64,000 nucleotides of DNA from Vanessa cardui (lineage: Eukaryota > Arthropoda > Insecta > Lepidoptera > Nymphalidae), in the NCBI RefSeq assembly GCF_905220365.1, contig NC_061140.1:1304501-1368500 (forward strand), in the 5' to 3' direction. Both the position numbers and the translations under genes were made by a program. Positions 1-11,160 of the stretch are shown here, in pieces. The notes under the pieces were generated by a model. The model did not search any database. It was given only the letters and a program-made list of their open reading frames with translations, and was not told where the DNA came from. Within the stretch, counting starts at the first letter, position 1; each line of letters opens with the position of its first letter.

Positions 1-3000
1 CACTGAACGATCCCAACGATTAGCACAGCAAAATGCCCGATCAACTAGGAATAGAACTCGCAGACAACATAATTTATTAAATGCTGCTTTTGCTTATGAT
101 TGTACCGTTGACTATTCTGAGCTAAATGATATTGATATTGGTAGAATGGATAAAATATGCAACTTATGCCAAGCAAAAAAATGGGCAGCTGAAACTCCTG
201 GACTGTGTTGTAGTGGTGGTAAAGTAAATATACCTATAATTCCGGAACCAACATCCGTTTTAAAGGAACTGATATCAGGCTCACATCCTTTATCTAAGCA
301 TTTCTTAAACCACTCAAGACAATATAATACATTATTTCAGATGACTTCATTTGGTGCCAAAGAAATTCGTGAGGGAAACTTTATGCCCACTTTTAAAGTC
401 CAAGGGCAAGTTTATCATTTAATCGGTGACTTACTTCCAGCTGTAGGGGCACAACCCGAATTCCTGCAAATATATTTTGTTTCCCATGCAGATCAGGTAT
501 CCTTGCGCTCAAATTTAAACCCAAGCTTGCAAATCGATCTTATCGATGTTCTCCAATCATATCTTCATGATCATAATACGTATATTCAAAGTTTTAAGTA
601 CAATCTAGAAAATAGACCACCGAATGATTTAAAACTTATCATTCATGCTGATGTAAAACCTAATAATGAGCATAGAGGTCGGTATAATGCGCCAGTAGTA
701 GATGAAGTAGCTGTTCTTATGATAGATGAAGACAAAGGTCCTCGTGATATTGTATTGACTGCGAGAGATGGTCGACTTCAACGAGTTTCTGAAATTCATA
801 GATCTTATGACCCGCTTCAATATCCCTTACTGTTTCCCTTTGGAAACGACGGATACTGTATTAATATTCCACAGCAGAATACTACGGCTACATCTAAAAC
901 TGTTTCATGTATGCAGTTTTATGCATTTAGATTCATGGTGAGACTAAATGACTTTAACAGTATACATTATTTCAAAGGATTATTCAACCAATATTGTGTT
1001 GATATGGCGGCAAAAATGATCTCTGAGAGGCTAGACTTCATCAAAAGAAATCAAAAAAAATTGAGAGCAGAAGAGTACATTCATTTAAGAGATGCCGTCG
1101 TAAATGATGGACATATAAACGCTTCTAATATTGGCCAGCACGTTATATTGCCGTCGTCATTTACAGGATCCCCCAGATTCATGAATGAAAAAAGTCAAGA
1201 TGCCATGACATATGTCAGGAAATTTGGAAGACCTGACCTCTTCATTACATTTACATGTAACCCCGAATGGCCAGAAATAAAAAGTGAGTTATTGCCCAAT
1301 CAACATTCTTATGATAGACATGATTTAATTTCTAGGGTATTTCATTTAAAACTCAAGAAAATGATAGACCTATTAACGAAGAAAAATATTTTTGGCCCAT
1401 CGAAAGCCTTTGTTTACAGTGTAGAATGGCAAAAAAGAGGTTTACCTCACGCCCACATTTTATTGTGGCTGGCTAACAAAGTTCAACCAGATTCTATAGA
1501 TGCAATAATATCGGCTGAAATACCTGACATACAACAAGATCCGATTCTTCATAATATTGTTATAAAAAATATGATACATGGTCCTTGCGGATTTCATAAT
1601 CCTTCATCACCATGTATGAAAGAAAACGTTTGTTCTAAAAAGTTCCCTAGGCATTTTATTTCGGAAACACAAACGGGGGATGACGGTTATCCAACCTACA
1701 GACGCAGGTCTCCAGATAATGGTGGAAACACAGCTATAATTCGTGTAAAAGGTACAGAAATGAGCGTGGATAATCGTTGGGTGGTTCCCTATAATCCACT
1801 GCTATCACGAATTTTCAATGCACACATTAACGTAGAGTTTTGTCAATCGGTCAAAGCTATTAAATACATCTGTAAGTATATTCATAAAGGTTCTGATCAA
1901 GCCACATTTTCGTTACAAAGTAATAACGATGAAGTAGAAAAATATCTAAATGGTCGCTATATAAGTTCCTCTGAGGCGTTTTGGAGAATTTTCCAATTCT
2001 CTATTCATGAACGTTTACCGGCAGTAGTTCATTTAGCCGTTCATTTGGAAAATGGACAAAGAGTATATTTTTATAATAATGAAAATCTCCAAGATCGTGT
2101 GAACAATCCTTCATCAACGACACTTACAGCGTTCTTTGATCTCTGCAAAAGCGACGATTTCGCAAAAACCCTTTTATATCACGAAGTTCCCCAGTATTAC
2201 GTTTGGCAAAGAAATTCATTTTCTAGAAGAAGACGCGGGCAAGATGTTGAGGGATATCCCGGTGTAAAAAAAGACACAACTTTAGGCCGTGTTTATAACA
2301 TTCATCCAACTCAAACTGAATGTTTTTATTTAAGAATGTTATTGCAATATGTTCGCGGTCCAATGTCATTTCAACATCTAAGAACCGTGAATGGTGTTAT
2401 TTTCCAAACGTACCAAGGCGCTTGCAAGGAATTAGGTTTACTGGAGGGAGATGAACATTGGCAAAATACCATGTCCGATGCTATCATATCCGAGCCAGCT
2501 ACAAAATTAAGAGAATTATTTACCACTATCCTTATATTTTGCCAACCCTCTGATCCCTTAGAGTTATGGAATAAATTTCGTGATGCTTTATGTGAAGATA
2601 TATTAAACAGAATGCGTAATGAGAATCAGGATATGACATTAGCATATAATGATGATATATACAATGATGGACTAATCATAATTGAAGATCAAATTCATGA
2701 GTTTTCAGATAAATCCCTATCCGACTTTGGGCTTCCTGCAGCAAAAAGAAATAACTCGCTTCTGGACCCATTAGAAATAGCGTTGCGAAAACCATATAAC
2801 ATAAATGAATTGAATGAGTATATCGCACAAAATGAACCAAGATTAATTAATGACCAGGTGACAACGTATAATTGTGTCATGAACAGTGTACGTTTTAATG
2901 AAGGAAGAATTTTCTTTTTGGATGCTCCCGGTGGGACCGGCAAGACGTTTATCACTAATCTTATATTAGCAAAAGTAAGGTCTCTGGGAAAGCTAGCCTT

Positions 3001-4369
3001 GGCAGTAGCGTCGTCAGGTATTGCTGCAACCTTATTAGCAGGTGGACGCACAGCTCATTCCACTTTTAAACTGCCCCTGACTGTGTCTTTAGAGAAAGAT
3101 AGCGTGTGCTCTATACGCAAAAATGGCCCCTTGGGGAAAATTTTACAAGACGTCAGTCTAATAATCTGGGACGAATGTACCATGATACATAGAGCTCACG
3201 TAGAAGCTCTAGACAGAACTCTTAGAGATCTTAGAAGCTGTGATAAAATCATGGGTGGGATTACTGTTATGTTTGCTGGGGACTTTCGCCAAACTTTACC
3301 GGTAATAGTAAGAGGAACTAGAGCAGACATTGTGAAGGCTTGCCTTAAAAGTTCTCCATTATGGAAATTTGTAAATATTTTAAAATTATCAACAAATATG
3401 AGAGCACATTTGGGGGGAGGTAGTATAACTTTCCCTTCAAAATTACTTTCTGTAGGAGACGGGAATATACCTCATTCTAATAATAAAATTGAAATTGATT
3501 GCGATTTAGGAGTAAAAGTGGGTAACATCGAGGAATTAGTAACTAAGGTATACCCTGACATCAGCCAAATAGAAAACAAGGACCATCAATGGATGTGTCA
3601 AAGAGCAATATTGGCGGCAAGAAATAGTAGCGTTGACGAAATAAATGATATCATTTTGAGTAAACTCCCGGGAGATATTGTAACCTACACATCCATTGAT
3701 ACCGTGATGGATCAAGAAGATGTAGTTCATTACCCACAGGAGTTCCTCAATTCCTTGAACCCAAGCGGCCTTCCCCCACATTCTCTTAAGTTAAAAATAG
3801 GTGCCCCAATAATTTTACTAAGAAATCTCAAACCACCAAATTTATGCAACGGGACCCGACTTCAAGTAAAATTTCTGCGCAATAACGTCATCGTTGCAAT
3901 AGTTTTGACTGGTCCAGCAGTTGGTCAAACGGTCCTCATACCCCGCATCCCAATGATACCCAACGACTTACCCTTCAATTTTAAAAGAATACAATTTCCG
4001 CTTAAATTATCTTTCGCAGTCACAATAAATAAATCACAGGGGCAAACATTCAAACACGTGGGGATCGATTTACGCCAAGACTGTTTTTCGCACGGCCAGT
4101 TATATGTCGCGTTATCAAGATCGGGTTGTGGCGAAAATCAATATGTTCTTCTGCCACAAGATAATAAAACAAAAAATGTAGTATATGCAGAAGTTCTTTA
4201 AAATAATTATATTTAATTTAAAAATTATACAGATATATAGTTTGAAACTCGAAAAAAAACCATAGGTTTTATCCTGAAAATTCTGCGGGAACGGGAACTA
4301 TGTGGGAAGAACCAAAAAATTTGCCGGAAGTCACTATTCCACGCGGACGAAGTCGCGGGCAAAAGCTAG
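1..4369 (+). mobile_element. Helitron, 3' part and right terminus
   Basis: The element runs from before the window to CTAG at 4366-4369, followed by the target T at 4370. Just inside the end, 4342-4357 forms a short GC-rich hairpin (CGC-G-GAC / gaa / GTCGCG, six pairs with one bulged G), ten or so bases before CTAG, as expected for a Helitron 3' terminus. The 5' TC end is outside the window. The base after the element is the first base of a long inverted-repeat arm (4370-4525). Confidence 0.9.
2..4201 (+). CDS. Helitron Rep/helicase replication protein, 5'-truncated by the window edge
   Basis: This is the rolling-circle transposition protein of an autonomous Helitron. The frame is open from base 2, so the Met at 146 is internal and the true start lies before the window. 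Residue numbers here count from that Met (1351 codons). A Cys-rich segment lies at 5-22. The Rep domain has DLFITFTCNP at 364-373, the HUH metal site as HAH at 435-437, and the two catalytic tyrosines in YICKY at 574 and 578. A Pif1-type SF1 helicase follows: Walker A GGTGKT at 929-934, Walker B DE at 1009-1010, and C-terminal motifs TINKSQGQ (1293-1300) and LYVALSRSG (1319-1327). No stop or frameshift interrupts the visible part, so the copy may still be functional. The order Rep then helicase and the paired tyrosines are diagnostic of Helitrons in the known family. Confidence 0.95.
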   Translation, partial: TERSQRLAQQNARSTRNRTRRQHNLLNAAFAYDCTVDYSELNDIDIGRMDKICNLCQAKKWAAETPGLCCSGGKVNIPIIPEPTSVLKELISGSHPLSKHFLNHSRQYNTLFQMTSFGAKEIREGNFMPTFKVQGQVYHLIGDLLPAVGAQPEFLQIYFVSHADQVSLRSNLNPSLQIDLIDVLQSYLHDHNTYIQSFKYNLENRPPNDLKLIIHADVKPNNEHRGRYNAPVVDEVAVLMIDEDKGPRDIVLTARDGRLQRVSEIHRSYDPLQYPLLFPFGNDGYCINIPQQNTTATSKTVSCMQFYAFRFMVRLNDFNSIHYFKGLFNQYCVDMAAKMISERLDFIKRNQKKLRAEEYIHLRDAVVNDGHINASNIGQHVILPSSFTGSPRFMNEKSQDAMTYVRKFGRPDLFITFTCNPEWPEIKSELLPNQHSYDRHDLISRVFHLKLKKMIDLLTKKNIFGPSKAFVYSVEWQKRGLPHAHILLWLANKVQPDSIDAIISAEIPDIQQDPILHNIVIKNMIHGPCGFHNPSSPCMKENVCSKKFPRHFISETQTGDDGYPTYRRRSPDNGGNTAIIRVKGTEMSVDNRWVVPYNPLLSRIFNAHINVEFCQSVKAIKYICKYIHKGSDQATFSLQSNNDEVEKYLNGRYISSSEAFWRIFQFSIHERLPAVVHLAVHLENGQRVYFYNNENLQDRVNNPSSTTLTAFFDLCKSDDFAKTLLYHEVPQYYVWQRNSFSRRRRGQDVEGYPGVKKDTTLGRVYNIHPTQTECFYLRMLLQYVRGPMSFQHLRTVNGVIFQTYQGACKELGLLEGDEHWQNTMSDAIISEPATKLRELFTTILIFCQPSDPLELWNKFRDALCEDILNRMRNENQDMTLAYNDDIYNDGLIIIEDQIHEFSDKSLSDFGLPAAKRNNSLLDPLEIALRKPYNINELNEYIAQNEPRLINDQVTTYNCVMNSVRFNEGRIFFLDAPGGTGKTFITNLILAKVRSLGKLALAVASSGIAATLLAGGRTAHSTFKLPLTVSLEKDSVCSIRKNGPLGKILQDVSLIIWDECTMIHRAHVEALDRTLRDLRSCDKIMGGITVMFAGDFRQTLPVIVRGTRADIVKACLKSSPLWKFVNILKLSTNMRAHLGGGSITFPSKLLSVGDGNIPHSNNKIEIDCDLGVKVGNIEELVTKVYPDISQIENKDHQWMCQRAILAARNSSVDEINDIILSKLPGDIVTYTSIDTVMDQEDVVHYPQEFLNSLNPSGLPPHSLKLKIGAPIILLRNLKPPNLCNGTRLQVKFLRNNVIVAIVLTGPAVGQTVLIPRIPMIPNDLPFNFKRIQFPLKLSFAVTINKSQGQTFKHVGIDLRQDCFSHGQLYVALSRSGCGENQYVLLPQDNKTKNVVYAEVL

Positions 4370-4703
4370 TTATAAAATATATACTTCAAGGGTAATTTGG
4401 TGAAAGTTTGGTAAGGTTCTGAGCACAGGATCCATGACAAAGTAACGGAACGGAAGGGAACGGAACAATTCTGAGGAGCACGTTAGCGTTATAATTATTG
4501 GTATATTTGGAGTCGGTGTCAGCCAACAAAACCCTACAGTATATCTATCAAAAAACAATACGAGAATGTTATGTTTTTTACAAATTACCTTTTACACAAT
4601 AATATACTGGATCAATCAAGGGGCTCGTATCGCTTCTTTCTTTTGATTGTTGGGGCAAGGGCACCGTGGCTGACACCGGCTCCAAATATACCAATAATTA
4701 TAA

Positions 4704-5600
4704 CTACATGATACAATCGTTAATCGACTTTTAAGTAGTCTAATATTTTTCATTTCATTTAACTTAGGAAGACTAAAAAATATGTTGAATACGCAATTAT
4801 TATTATTACTTTTTCGTGCATATTCATTTGTTTTAAAATAGTGTTTTGTTTGAAGTCGGTTTTTCTTTTTGTTAAAATTTTTATTTATTTTTTGATTTTA
4901 AGTGAAGCTGATGTTGACTAACTAATTTTTTTTAATATGGATAGATTAAGCGTTCCGTTTATATATGTCAAAAACTACTTCAATACAATCGAGGACAATT
5001 TCAAAGGAAACTTGCGAATAAAGCAAAAATAGACTTTCGAAAATGCGGATTTTATACGTCACGCGGCGTAAACTACAAGGATCCCTCGAAAGAGCTGTAA
5101 TCGAACTCAGCAAAAAAACTTTGAAAAAGACCAACTATATTTCGTACATCATATGACATCACATCACATACACAAAATTTGATTAAAGATAGTAAGAAAT
5201 TCTGCCCCATATCGCACCCTAACTGCGAGCCGTATAGTAGTTCCATAACTACATAGTATAAAACAAAGTCGCTTTCTCTGTCCCTATATCTTTAAATCTA
5301 CGCAACGGATTTTGATGCGGTTTTTTTTAAAAGATAGTGTGATTCAAGGGGAAGGTTTGTGTATATAATACATGCACAATATAGTAAAGAAACACTGATA
5401 ATTTTAGAAGTTTGCGATGTGATGTCGTAAATACACAAATTCTGTAGTATATTTAGTATCAGTATTGCACCCGTGTGAAGCCGGGGTGGGTAGCTAGTTG
5501 ATTATAATATTCGACTATGATAATTACATAAATATAACTTCATTACGGAAGGTGACTCAAATATCCAAATAACCTATAAATAAAAGATTCGACTGAGTAT
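4704..5600. other. 897-bp insert in the foldback right arm
   Basis: This stretch separates the two parts of the right arm. It contains a fragment with gaagtcggtttttcttttt (about 4852) that resembles a common lepidopteran interspersed repeat, and a HEL-B copy at 5242-5497. I see no clear target duplication at its edges and no gene. Confidence 0.55.
5242..5497 (+). mobile_element. HEL-B small non-autonomous Helitron
   Basis: It starts tccataactacatagtataa, carries the family's ctttctctgtccctata segment and ends with the GC-rich gtgaagccggggtggg stretch and CTAG at 5494-5497 followed by T. It has no protein. It lies inside the insert of the split foldback arm. Confidence 0.8.
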
Positions 5601-5747
5601 CGCTAACGTGCTCCTCAGAATTGTTCCGTTCCCTTCCGTTCCGTTACTTTGTCATGGATCCTGTGCTCAGAACCTTACCAAACTTTCACCAAATTACCCT
5701 TGAAGTATATATTTTATAATAAAAAAAGAATTATCAAAATTGGTTAA

Positions 5748-6010
5748 CGTGATTTTCAGTTATTCACCTATTTGTCGCGCATATACATAATGCAAATTTA
5801 AGACTTATGTCGTTTTCACATGGATACCATCATCGGAAAAAAAAAAATGGGACCCCACGGGAAGCAGTACCTTTCAAACAAAAAAAAATTATCAAAATCG
5901 GTCCACCCAGTGAAAAGTTATGAGGTAACAAACATAAAAAAAAAAAAAAAAAAAAAATCAGACGAATTGATAACCTCCTCCTTTTGGAAGTCGGTTGAAA
6001 AACATCGTTA
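5748..6010 (+). repeat. Unclassified lepidopteran interspersed repeat with poly-A tract
   Basis: The stretch holds the conserved-looking pieces atcaaaatcggtccaccca, a poly-A run near 5935-5957 and gataacctcctccttttgg with gaagtcggttgaaaa. A related end (gataacctcctgtattagaagtcggtt) recurs near 49979-50006. The frames of 63 and 65 codons here come from the A-runs and are not genes. Confidence 0.55.
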
Positions 6011-6143
6011 AAGGAGTTTGTTAGCATAACTTATTATCATTAAAGTCTTTATATACATATGATAGCATATCTTAAGAATAATATGATCGAATCCAGGCTA
6101 TTTCAAAATTAAATAATTTGCCAAAGTTAACAAAAAAAAATGC

Positions 6144-6415
6144 GATGGAGATGGCGCGTGCATTTTAAAACATGATTGCGAGTAGCCCAAGCAAGCACCA
6201 CCGACTTTTCATATGCTTAATTCGTGTTTATAATTCATCTCGTGCTTAAAAAGGAAACATCGTGAGGAAACCTACATGTGATTCATTTCAACGAAATTTG
6301 GCCACATTTGTGTGCACCAACCCTCATTAAACAATATTGTCCAAACCTTCTCCTTAAAAGGAGAGCAGGCCTCGGCCTAGCAGTAGGTATTTTACAGACT
6401 GTTATTTTTGTTTTG
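6144..6415 (+). repeat. SINE-1 copy, degenerate
   Basis: The tRNA-like head is damaged (gatggcgcgtgcatttta), but the body (tttataattcatctcgtgc, cgtgaggaaacct, accttctccttaaaaggagag) and the tail are recognisable. It is among the more diverged SINE-1 copies. Confidence 0.75.
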
Positions 6416-7065
6416 TTAAGTTCTTCTCAAATCTAAGGCGCTTCTTCGTCAAGCGGTGATATAATTTTGACAATAAATAAAAAAGTTTTAATAATACTTC
6501 TACGTTGAATAAAGAATCAATTAGCCCTGAAACAAATCTGCTCTTTAAATTCAACTTTGTACAATTAACGCTGTGATACTAGACACATAGAAGGAATTGA
6601 ATTCTGAAACAATTATCTTTTCAACATTCCAAATATCGAGCTAATCTAGTTGCTTACGAAATTATACATATAACTATATATAATAAATATGAACATTAAT
6701 GTTTTCAACGATCTACGTTATCCAATTCAATTACAAGAATGTAATTATTCAGATACGAAAGCTTTGATAAGATAATGTTAGCGAAAAGGAAATTTTGATA
6801 GAATTTCTCGATTAAATTATTCGTCTTAAATTTAATTCCATACCAACATAAGTGGATTCCTTACACTGCTATTGTCAAACGACGCAAATGTAACATTTGT
6901 TGCTGACACACTCCAAAATTTATTTTCACTAAATGATTATCTTGGCTCTACTTGTATAGTAATCTGAATGCAGACCTGTTTATATATAAATTGCCACTAG
7001 CTAACAAGTACGATGAAACAGTCATACATGACTTATATAACCTTTTTCAACTGACTCATACACAC
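6416..7065. other. AT-rich sequence, no feature
   Basis: I see no gene, terminal repeat or recognised repeat here. A 65-codon frame at 6952-7149 runs into the CA microsatellite and has no supporting features. Confidence 0.6.
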
Positions 7066-7114
7066 TTACACACATGCACACGCACACACACACACACACA
7101 CACACGCATATACA
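7066..7114. repeat. CA microsatellite
   Basis: A run of CA dinucleotides with a few CG interruptions. Its reverse frame codes only alternating Cys/Val and is not a gene. Confidence 0.95.
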
Positions 7115-7383
7115 ATAATACGAACGTACATATATTTAGGAAGTATTAAGTACTCTGAATCTACCCGAACAAGCTCGCATACAGCGCTATTATCAACTAA
7201 AATTATATTTAATATATTTCGCTTGGCCCTTGGAGCAGTGGTGCAAAAAGCTTCATCAAAAGTATAACACCTCACCTCATTGCCTCCACTGGTTACAGGA
7301 GGGCTGGTTCATTTTTTGCCCAGAGGATCGGAATTGCGATTCAACGGGGAAATGCTGCTAGCATTCTTGCCATATGTATCAAT

Positions 7384-7436
7384 CAATATATATATATATA
7401 TATATATGTGTGATATGTGTGTGTATATATATATCT
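7384..7436. repeat. TA/TG microsatellite
   Basis: Two TA runs are separated by a short TG-rich piece. The 113-codon and 83-codon frames spanning this stretch are low-complexity artefacts. Confidence 0.95.
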
Positions 7437-7917
7437 TTCCTAATATTTTAAATGTAGGTGTAAGTATATCTATGAAATCTATTAAATTAGTTGAAATATT
7501 GTACCAGGCAAGCATGAACACCAAGGAAGTAAGTAGGCTAAGCCTTACAATCCATCCCAAGCCTTACACAATCAATGGTAAAGCGCAAGTTAAGCCGCGA
7601 GAAACTACTAACATTCAATGAATGAATCTTTACATTAATCACATAAGTACGTATTCACCGCTCACATAACTCAGAATGCTAAATACAACATCAATCAAGC
7701 AAATATCTAGTGGGAGACAAAGCGTTGCCATCTATATACATTATAAATCATTTAGAAATATGACATGTTGTACGAGTAAACCATTTATATGTATCTAATG
7801 TATTAAACGAAGGCGGAATATACATGGAGATGGGAATCAAGTTTTCTGAAGATATATTTATCTCAATAGATAAAGCAAAGTTTAATTGAAAGAGAGCGCA
7901 CTGCACATGAATGAAAG
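7437..7917. other. Anonymous AT-rich sequence
   Basis: Nothing recognisable as a gene or element is seen. Confidence 0.5.
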
Positions 7918-8226
7918 AGCTAGCCGAGGTGATAGGGTGCGTGCATCTTAACTGATGATTGCGGGTTCAAACCCAGGCAAGCACCACTGAATATTCTGGT
8001 GCTTAATTTGTGTTTATAATTCATCTCGTACTCGGCGAAGGAAAACATCGTTAAAAAACCTGCATGTGTCTTATTTCATAGAAATTGGATCACGCGTATT
8101 ATTTGCCAAATCGCATCTGAACACCGTGGTGGAATGTTCCAAACCTTCTTCTCAAAGATAGGAGGCTTAACACAGGCAGGCACAGCAGTGGAAAATTTAC
8201 AACTTGTTGTTGCTGTTGTTGTTGAG
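7918..8226 (+). repeat. SINE-1 copy, full length
   Basis: The tRNA-like head agccgaggtgatagggtgcg is followed by the B-box gggttcaaaccc, the body, and a tail of TTG repeats (8202-8225). The frame on the other strand is not a gene. Confidence 0.85.
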
Positions 8227-9778
8227 TATTGAAAGAAGTAATAGATGAAGAAAATCAATGAATAAATTTGGAGCAGACTAAATGTAGGTATACTGTGTAA
8301 TAGTATTAGAAAGGAAAAAAGTCATAGTCTGAAATCTTCATTCAATATGGTAGGGTTACACTTGCTTGTTAAATGACAAAAATCAATCATTGGTTCAGAA
8401 ATAAAAACCAAGGAACTAAAAACAACGGATTTATATACGGACAGTAAGAGAACGGCATGCTGTTACGCCATGTTCCAAGTCAAGTCCATAGACAGTATAA
8501 ATAAAATACATGATTAAATAATCGTATCTATGCTTATATATTTAAAACAACTGAAAAATGAAGAGCAAAAAATTTTGCATTTCTAAAAAATAGGTTTGTA
8601 CTTTAAGCTTGCTTATTTTTTTTTGTTTCATCGTTCAAGATCAAGTCAAATACCATTTGACACCTGGGACCGGTCCTGCGAAGAATAAAGCAAACTTGAC
8701 ACAGCCAAAGCGGAGCCAATCACATGGTCTCATATAATTAAATCAGCCCATTGTAATACAGATCTTATATTTCAATAGCGTAAGTCGATTTTCCCGATTG
8801 TCCCAGTGATTATGGGACGATAGCTGTACATAATAAAAAAGCTATACTCTAGCTGCAGATGTGTAGAAAATAGAAGAATATTCTCAATTGTTATTTACTG
8901 AATTGTTACGATTTTACAAAGAATTAATTTTAGCGATAATAAGTTCAATGCTCACAGTGTACTAACCTTTTATTAAATAAATTGTTAGTTTTCAAATAAT
9001 AATGTTTTATTTGTGAAGGGTTTATTCTAAACTAATTTAAAGTAAATTGTTTTCGACAAACTTCAATTCTAACTGAACTAATTATTGTGTATTGAATCTG
9101 TTTGACAATTTCTTTTAATAACAGGTGTCATAATTTTATGCCAAATGTAGATGAGTAACTTGCCGTTAAACTTTAATCAAAATAAATTATTGAGATGTTA
9201 AATGTAGAATAAATTATGAGATGAATTTATGTTTTTATTCAAATTATTTATTACAAATATATTAAAGTTATATCTGGAATTGATATATCATTTTAAAAAA
9301 AAATCTGAACAAAATTTGGATTCCCTTGCTTATGTATCGCTTTTATAAATACATGCATTTAAAATCTTAATTTATTAATGTAAAATCGTGACGGGTATAT
9401 GAACAAGTTAATTGTGTACAATTTTGTATGCGATAGCTCCACTTATTAAAATTTTCACCCTTAACTTCTATTATCCGTGCCAAAACCCGCATGATCACGG
9501 ACGTCGTTTATGTCTGAATCTAACGAAAGAGTAAGACTTATTTATACAAAGTAAATTGACCCTTATTTTTAATGACGATATAGTCCAAAATGAAATAGAA
9601 ATGTTAAACAATATTACATTTATCGAAGAAACAATATGACATACCATTTCGTTATTAGTGAAAACGAATATCATCGAGTTTTTTATTACTTTATGTAAAA
9701 TATATATTCCGTTGGTTAATTTGCAGTTAATTTAAATACATAAATGGAGATACTGTACTATACTTGTGTAAAGTACTA
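8227..9778. other. AT-rich stretch without genes
   Basis: About 1.5 kb of AT-rich sequence in which I recognise no repeat boundary, coding frame or RNA gene. Confidence 0.55.
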
Positions 9779-9779
9779 T

Positions 9780-9886
9780 TTCTTGGTGGTAGGGCTTTGT
9801 TCAAGCTCAATTGAGTAGAGACCAACTATTAGCACTGACTATTTTGTGTTTCGATTTGAAGAGTCAGTGAGTCAGTATAACACGCG
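9780..9886 (+). repeat. REP-2 fragment
   Basis: It begins cttggtggtagggctttgtt, the 5' end of REP-2, but breaks off after about 100 diverged bases. Confidence 0.6.
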
Positions 9887-9925
9887 CTATTGATATAAAA
9901 TTTTAGGTTTTATGGTTAGTGGTGC

Positions 9926-10240
9926 ATTCAAAATCAAAATCAAAATAAAAATAATCTTTATTCAATTGGGCCTTTACAAGCACTTTTGAATCGTCAATTA
10001 ACAATTAAGTGAAGCTACCACCGGTTCGTAGAGTAGATTCTACCGAGAAGAACCGGCAAGAAACTCAGTAGTTACTCTTTTTCAACATTTAAAAATACAA
10101 AGTCATGTTAGTTAATACAATTATTAAAATTAACATATCCTGCGTGGAAGTCAACATGTATTAATTCCATGCTTTTTTATCACCTACAAAATCATGTATC
10201 GAGTAATACGCCTTTTTTACCAATGTATTTTTTATAAACG
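9926..10240 (-). repeat. LINE-A 3'-end copy
   Basis: Read on the minus strand, it ends in an AATAAAG-like stretch and repeated TTTTGA units (9926-9955). The body has the shared accaccggttcg and gaagaaccggcaagaaactc segments. Tail repeats and the recurrent 3' end suggest a non-LTR retrotransposon; the coding part is absent. Confidence 0.7.
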
Positions 10241-10370
10241 ATTTCAATTTACTATTTAAGAGGCAAAGTTAAAAATGTCTGCGAATTTACTAATATTAAT
10301 GCTCTATTTGGTGACCACCCCCTATCAGATTGTTTACTTGATATGTGATATAATTCATTTTTCTTTTTTA

Positions 10371-10564
10371 CTAGTAGTCGCCCGCGGATTCGTTCGCATT
10401 TTAGTGTGTCGGTTGTCATGTGTCAGGCAAAAAAGTAGCCGTTACCTTTTCTAGGAGTTCAAAATTTCTTCACAACAAATTTCATCAAATTCGGTTCAGC
10501 GGTTTGCTCGTGAAAGAGCGACAGACAGACAGAGTTACTTTCACATTTATAATATAAATATAGA
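10371..10564 (-). mobile_element. HEL-A small non-autonomous Helitron
   Basis: On the minus strand it begins tctatatttatattataaat and ends with cgaatccgcgggcgacta and CTAG, the last base at 10371. The bases outside are A before the 5' end and T after the 3' end, as expected for Helitron insertion between A and T. The element carries the family's gctctttcacg and tgtctgtctgtc segments. Confidence 0.85.
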
Positions 10565-11014
10565 TTAATTTAATAAATAAAACGTTACTGAATTGAGGTT
10601 TTCACTTTGTTTAACAAAGAAAGTGAATAACGATTCCCCTGACTAACTATATATTGCAATCGAGATGCGACATCTATTCAGAATCAGTAGTTTCCCAGAT
10701 CCAATTAGAGACAGATGGCTTTCGAACAAGTTGCTACAAGTTGTACCCTACGGTGAAATAGGTATTAGACTTTGAAAGATAAAAAGATTCCATTTATAGC
10801 GATAGATGTCTGAAGTCACTAGTTCTTTCTATTATCTGATTTTTAACCCAGATGGCACAGGAAACATGTGTCTTATTTATATTTATATAAAGCTTATTAT
10901 CGAGTAAGGCGACCTTAGGTTATAAGAGCATAAAAATAAGCCTTTGGATTCAAGTTTCCCAGCAAATTTCATAAAATTGTGTTAATTATGGTTGTGAATT
11001 TATAATAGCATCAA
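10565..11014. other. AT-rich sequence, no feature
   Basis: No gene or recognised repeat is seen. Confidence 0.5.
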
Positions 11015-11160
11015 TAGCGTTATGGTTTAAGGGCTATATAGCGATGTAAGAAATCTCAGGATCGATTCTGAGCTCTTTGGCTATTGTCGTTTCTACTCCT
11101 ATCACAAATTTTAAGCTGGAATGGAAAATAAGAATATTAACAATTCCACACAAAGAATTG
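11015..11160 (+). repeat. SINE-4 copy, degenerate
   Basis: A tRNA-like head (tagcgttatggtttaag) and B-box-like caggatcgattctgag match the arrangement at 57990-58090. There is no intact cloverleaf. Confidence 0.5.

Larger units (their letters stand above)
4370..5719. mobile_element. Foldback element with 156-bp arms, right arm split by an insertion
   Basis: The left arm 4370-4525 is repeated in inverse order in two pieces. 4489-4525 pairs with 4667-4703 (36 of 37 bases), and 4370-4488 pairs with 5601-5719 (119 bases, no difference seen). Removing 4704-5600 would restore one continuous right arm, with a loop of about 141 bases at 4526-4666. So this was a long-armed foldback or MITE-like element that later received roughly 0.9 kb. 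The left flank is occupied by the Helitron, so its own target duplication cannot be read. No coding capacity is seen; the short frames here are arm artefacts. Confidence 0.8.

Noticed and set aside
2695..3051. 118-codon minus-strand frame within the Helitron helicase
   Set aside because: It is a shadow of the helicase frame with no recognisable domain.
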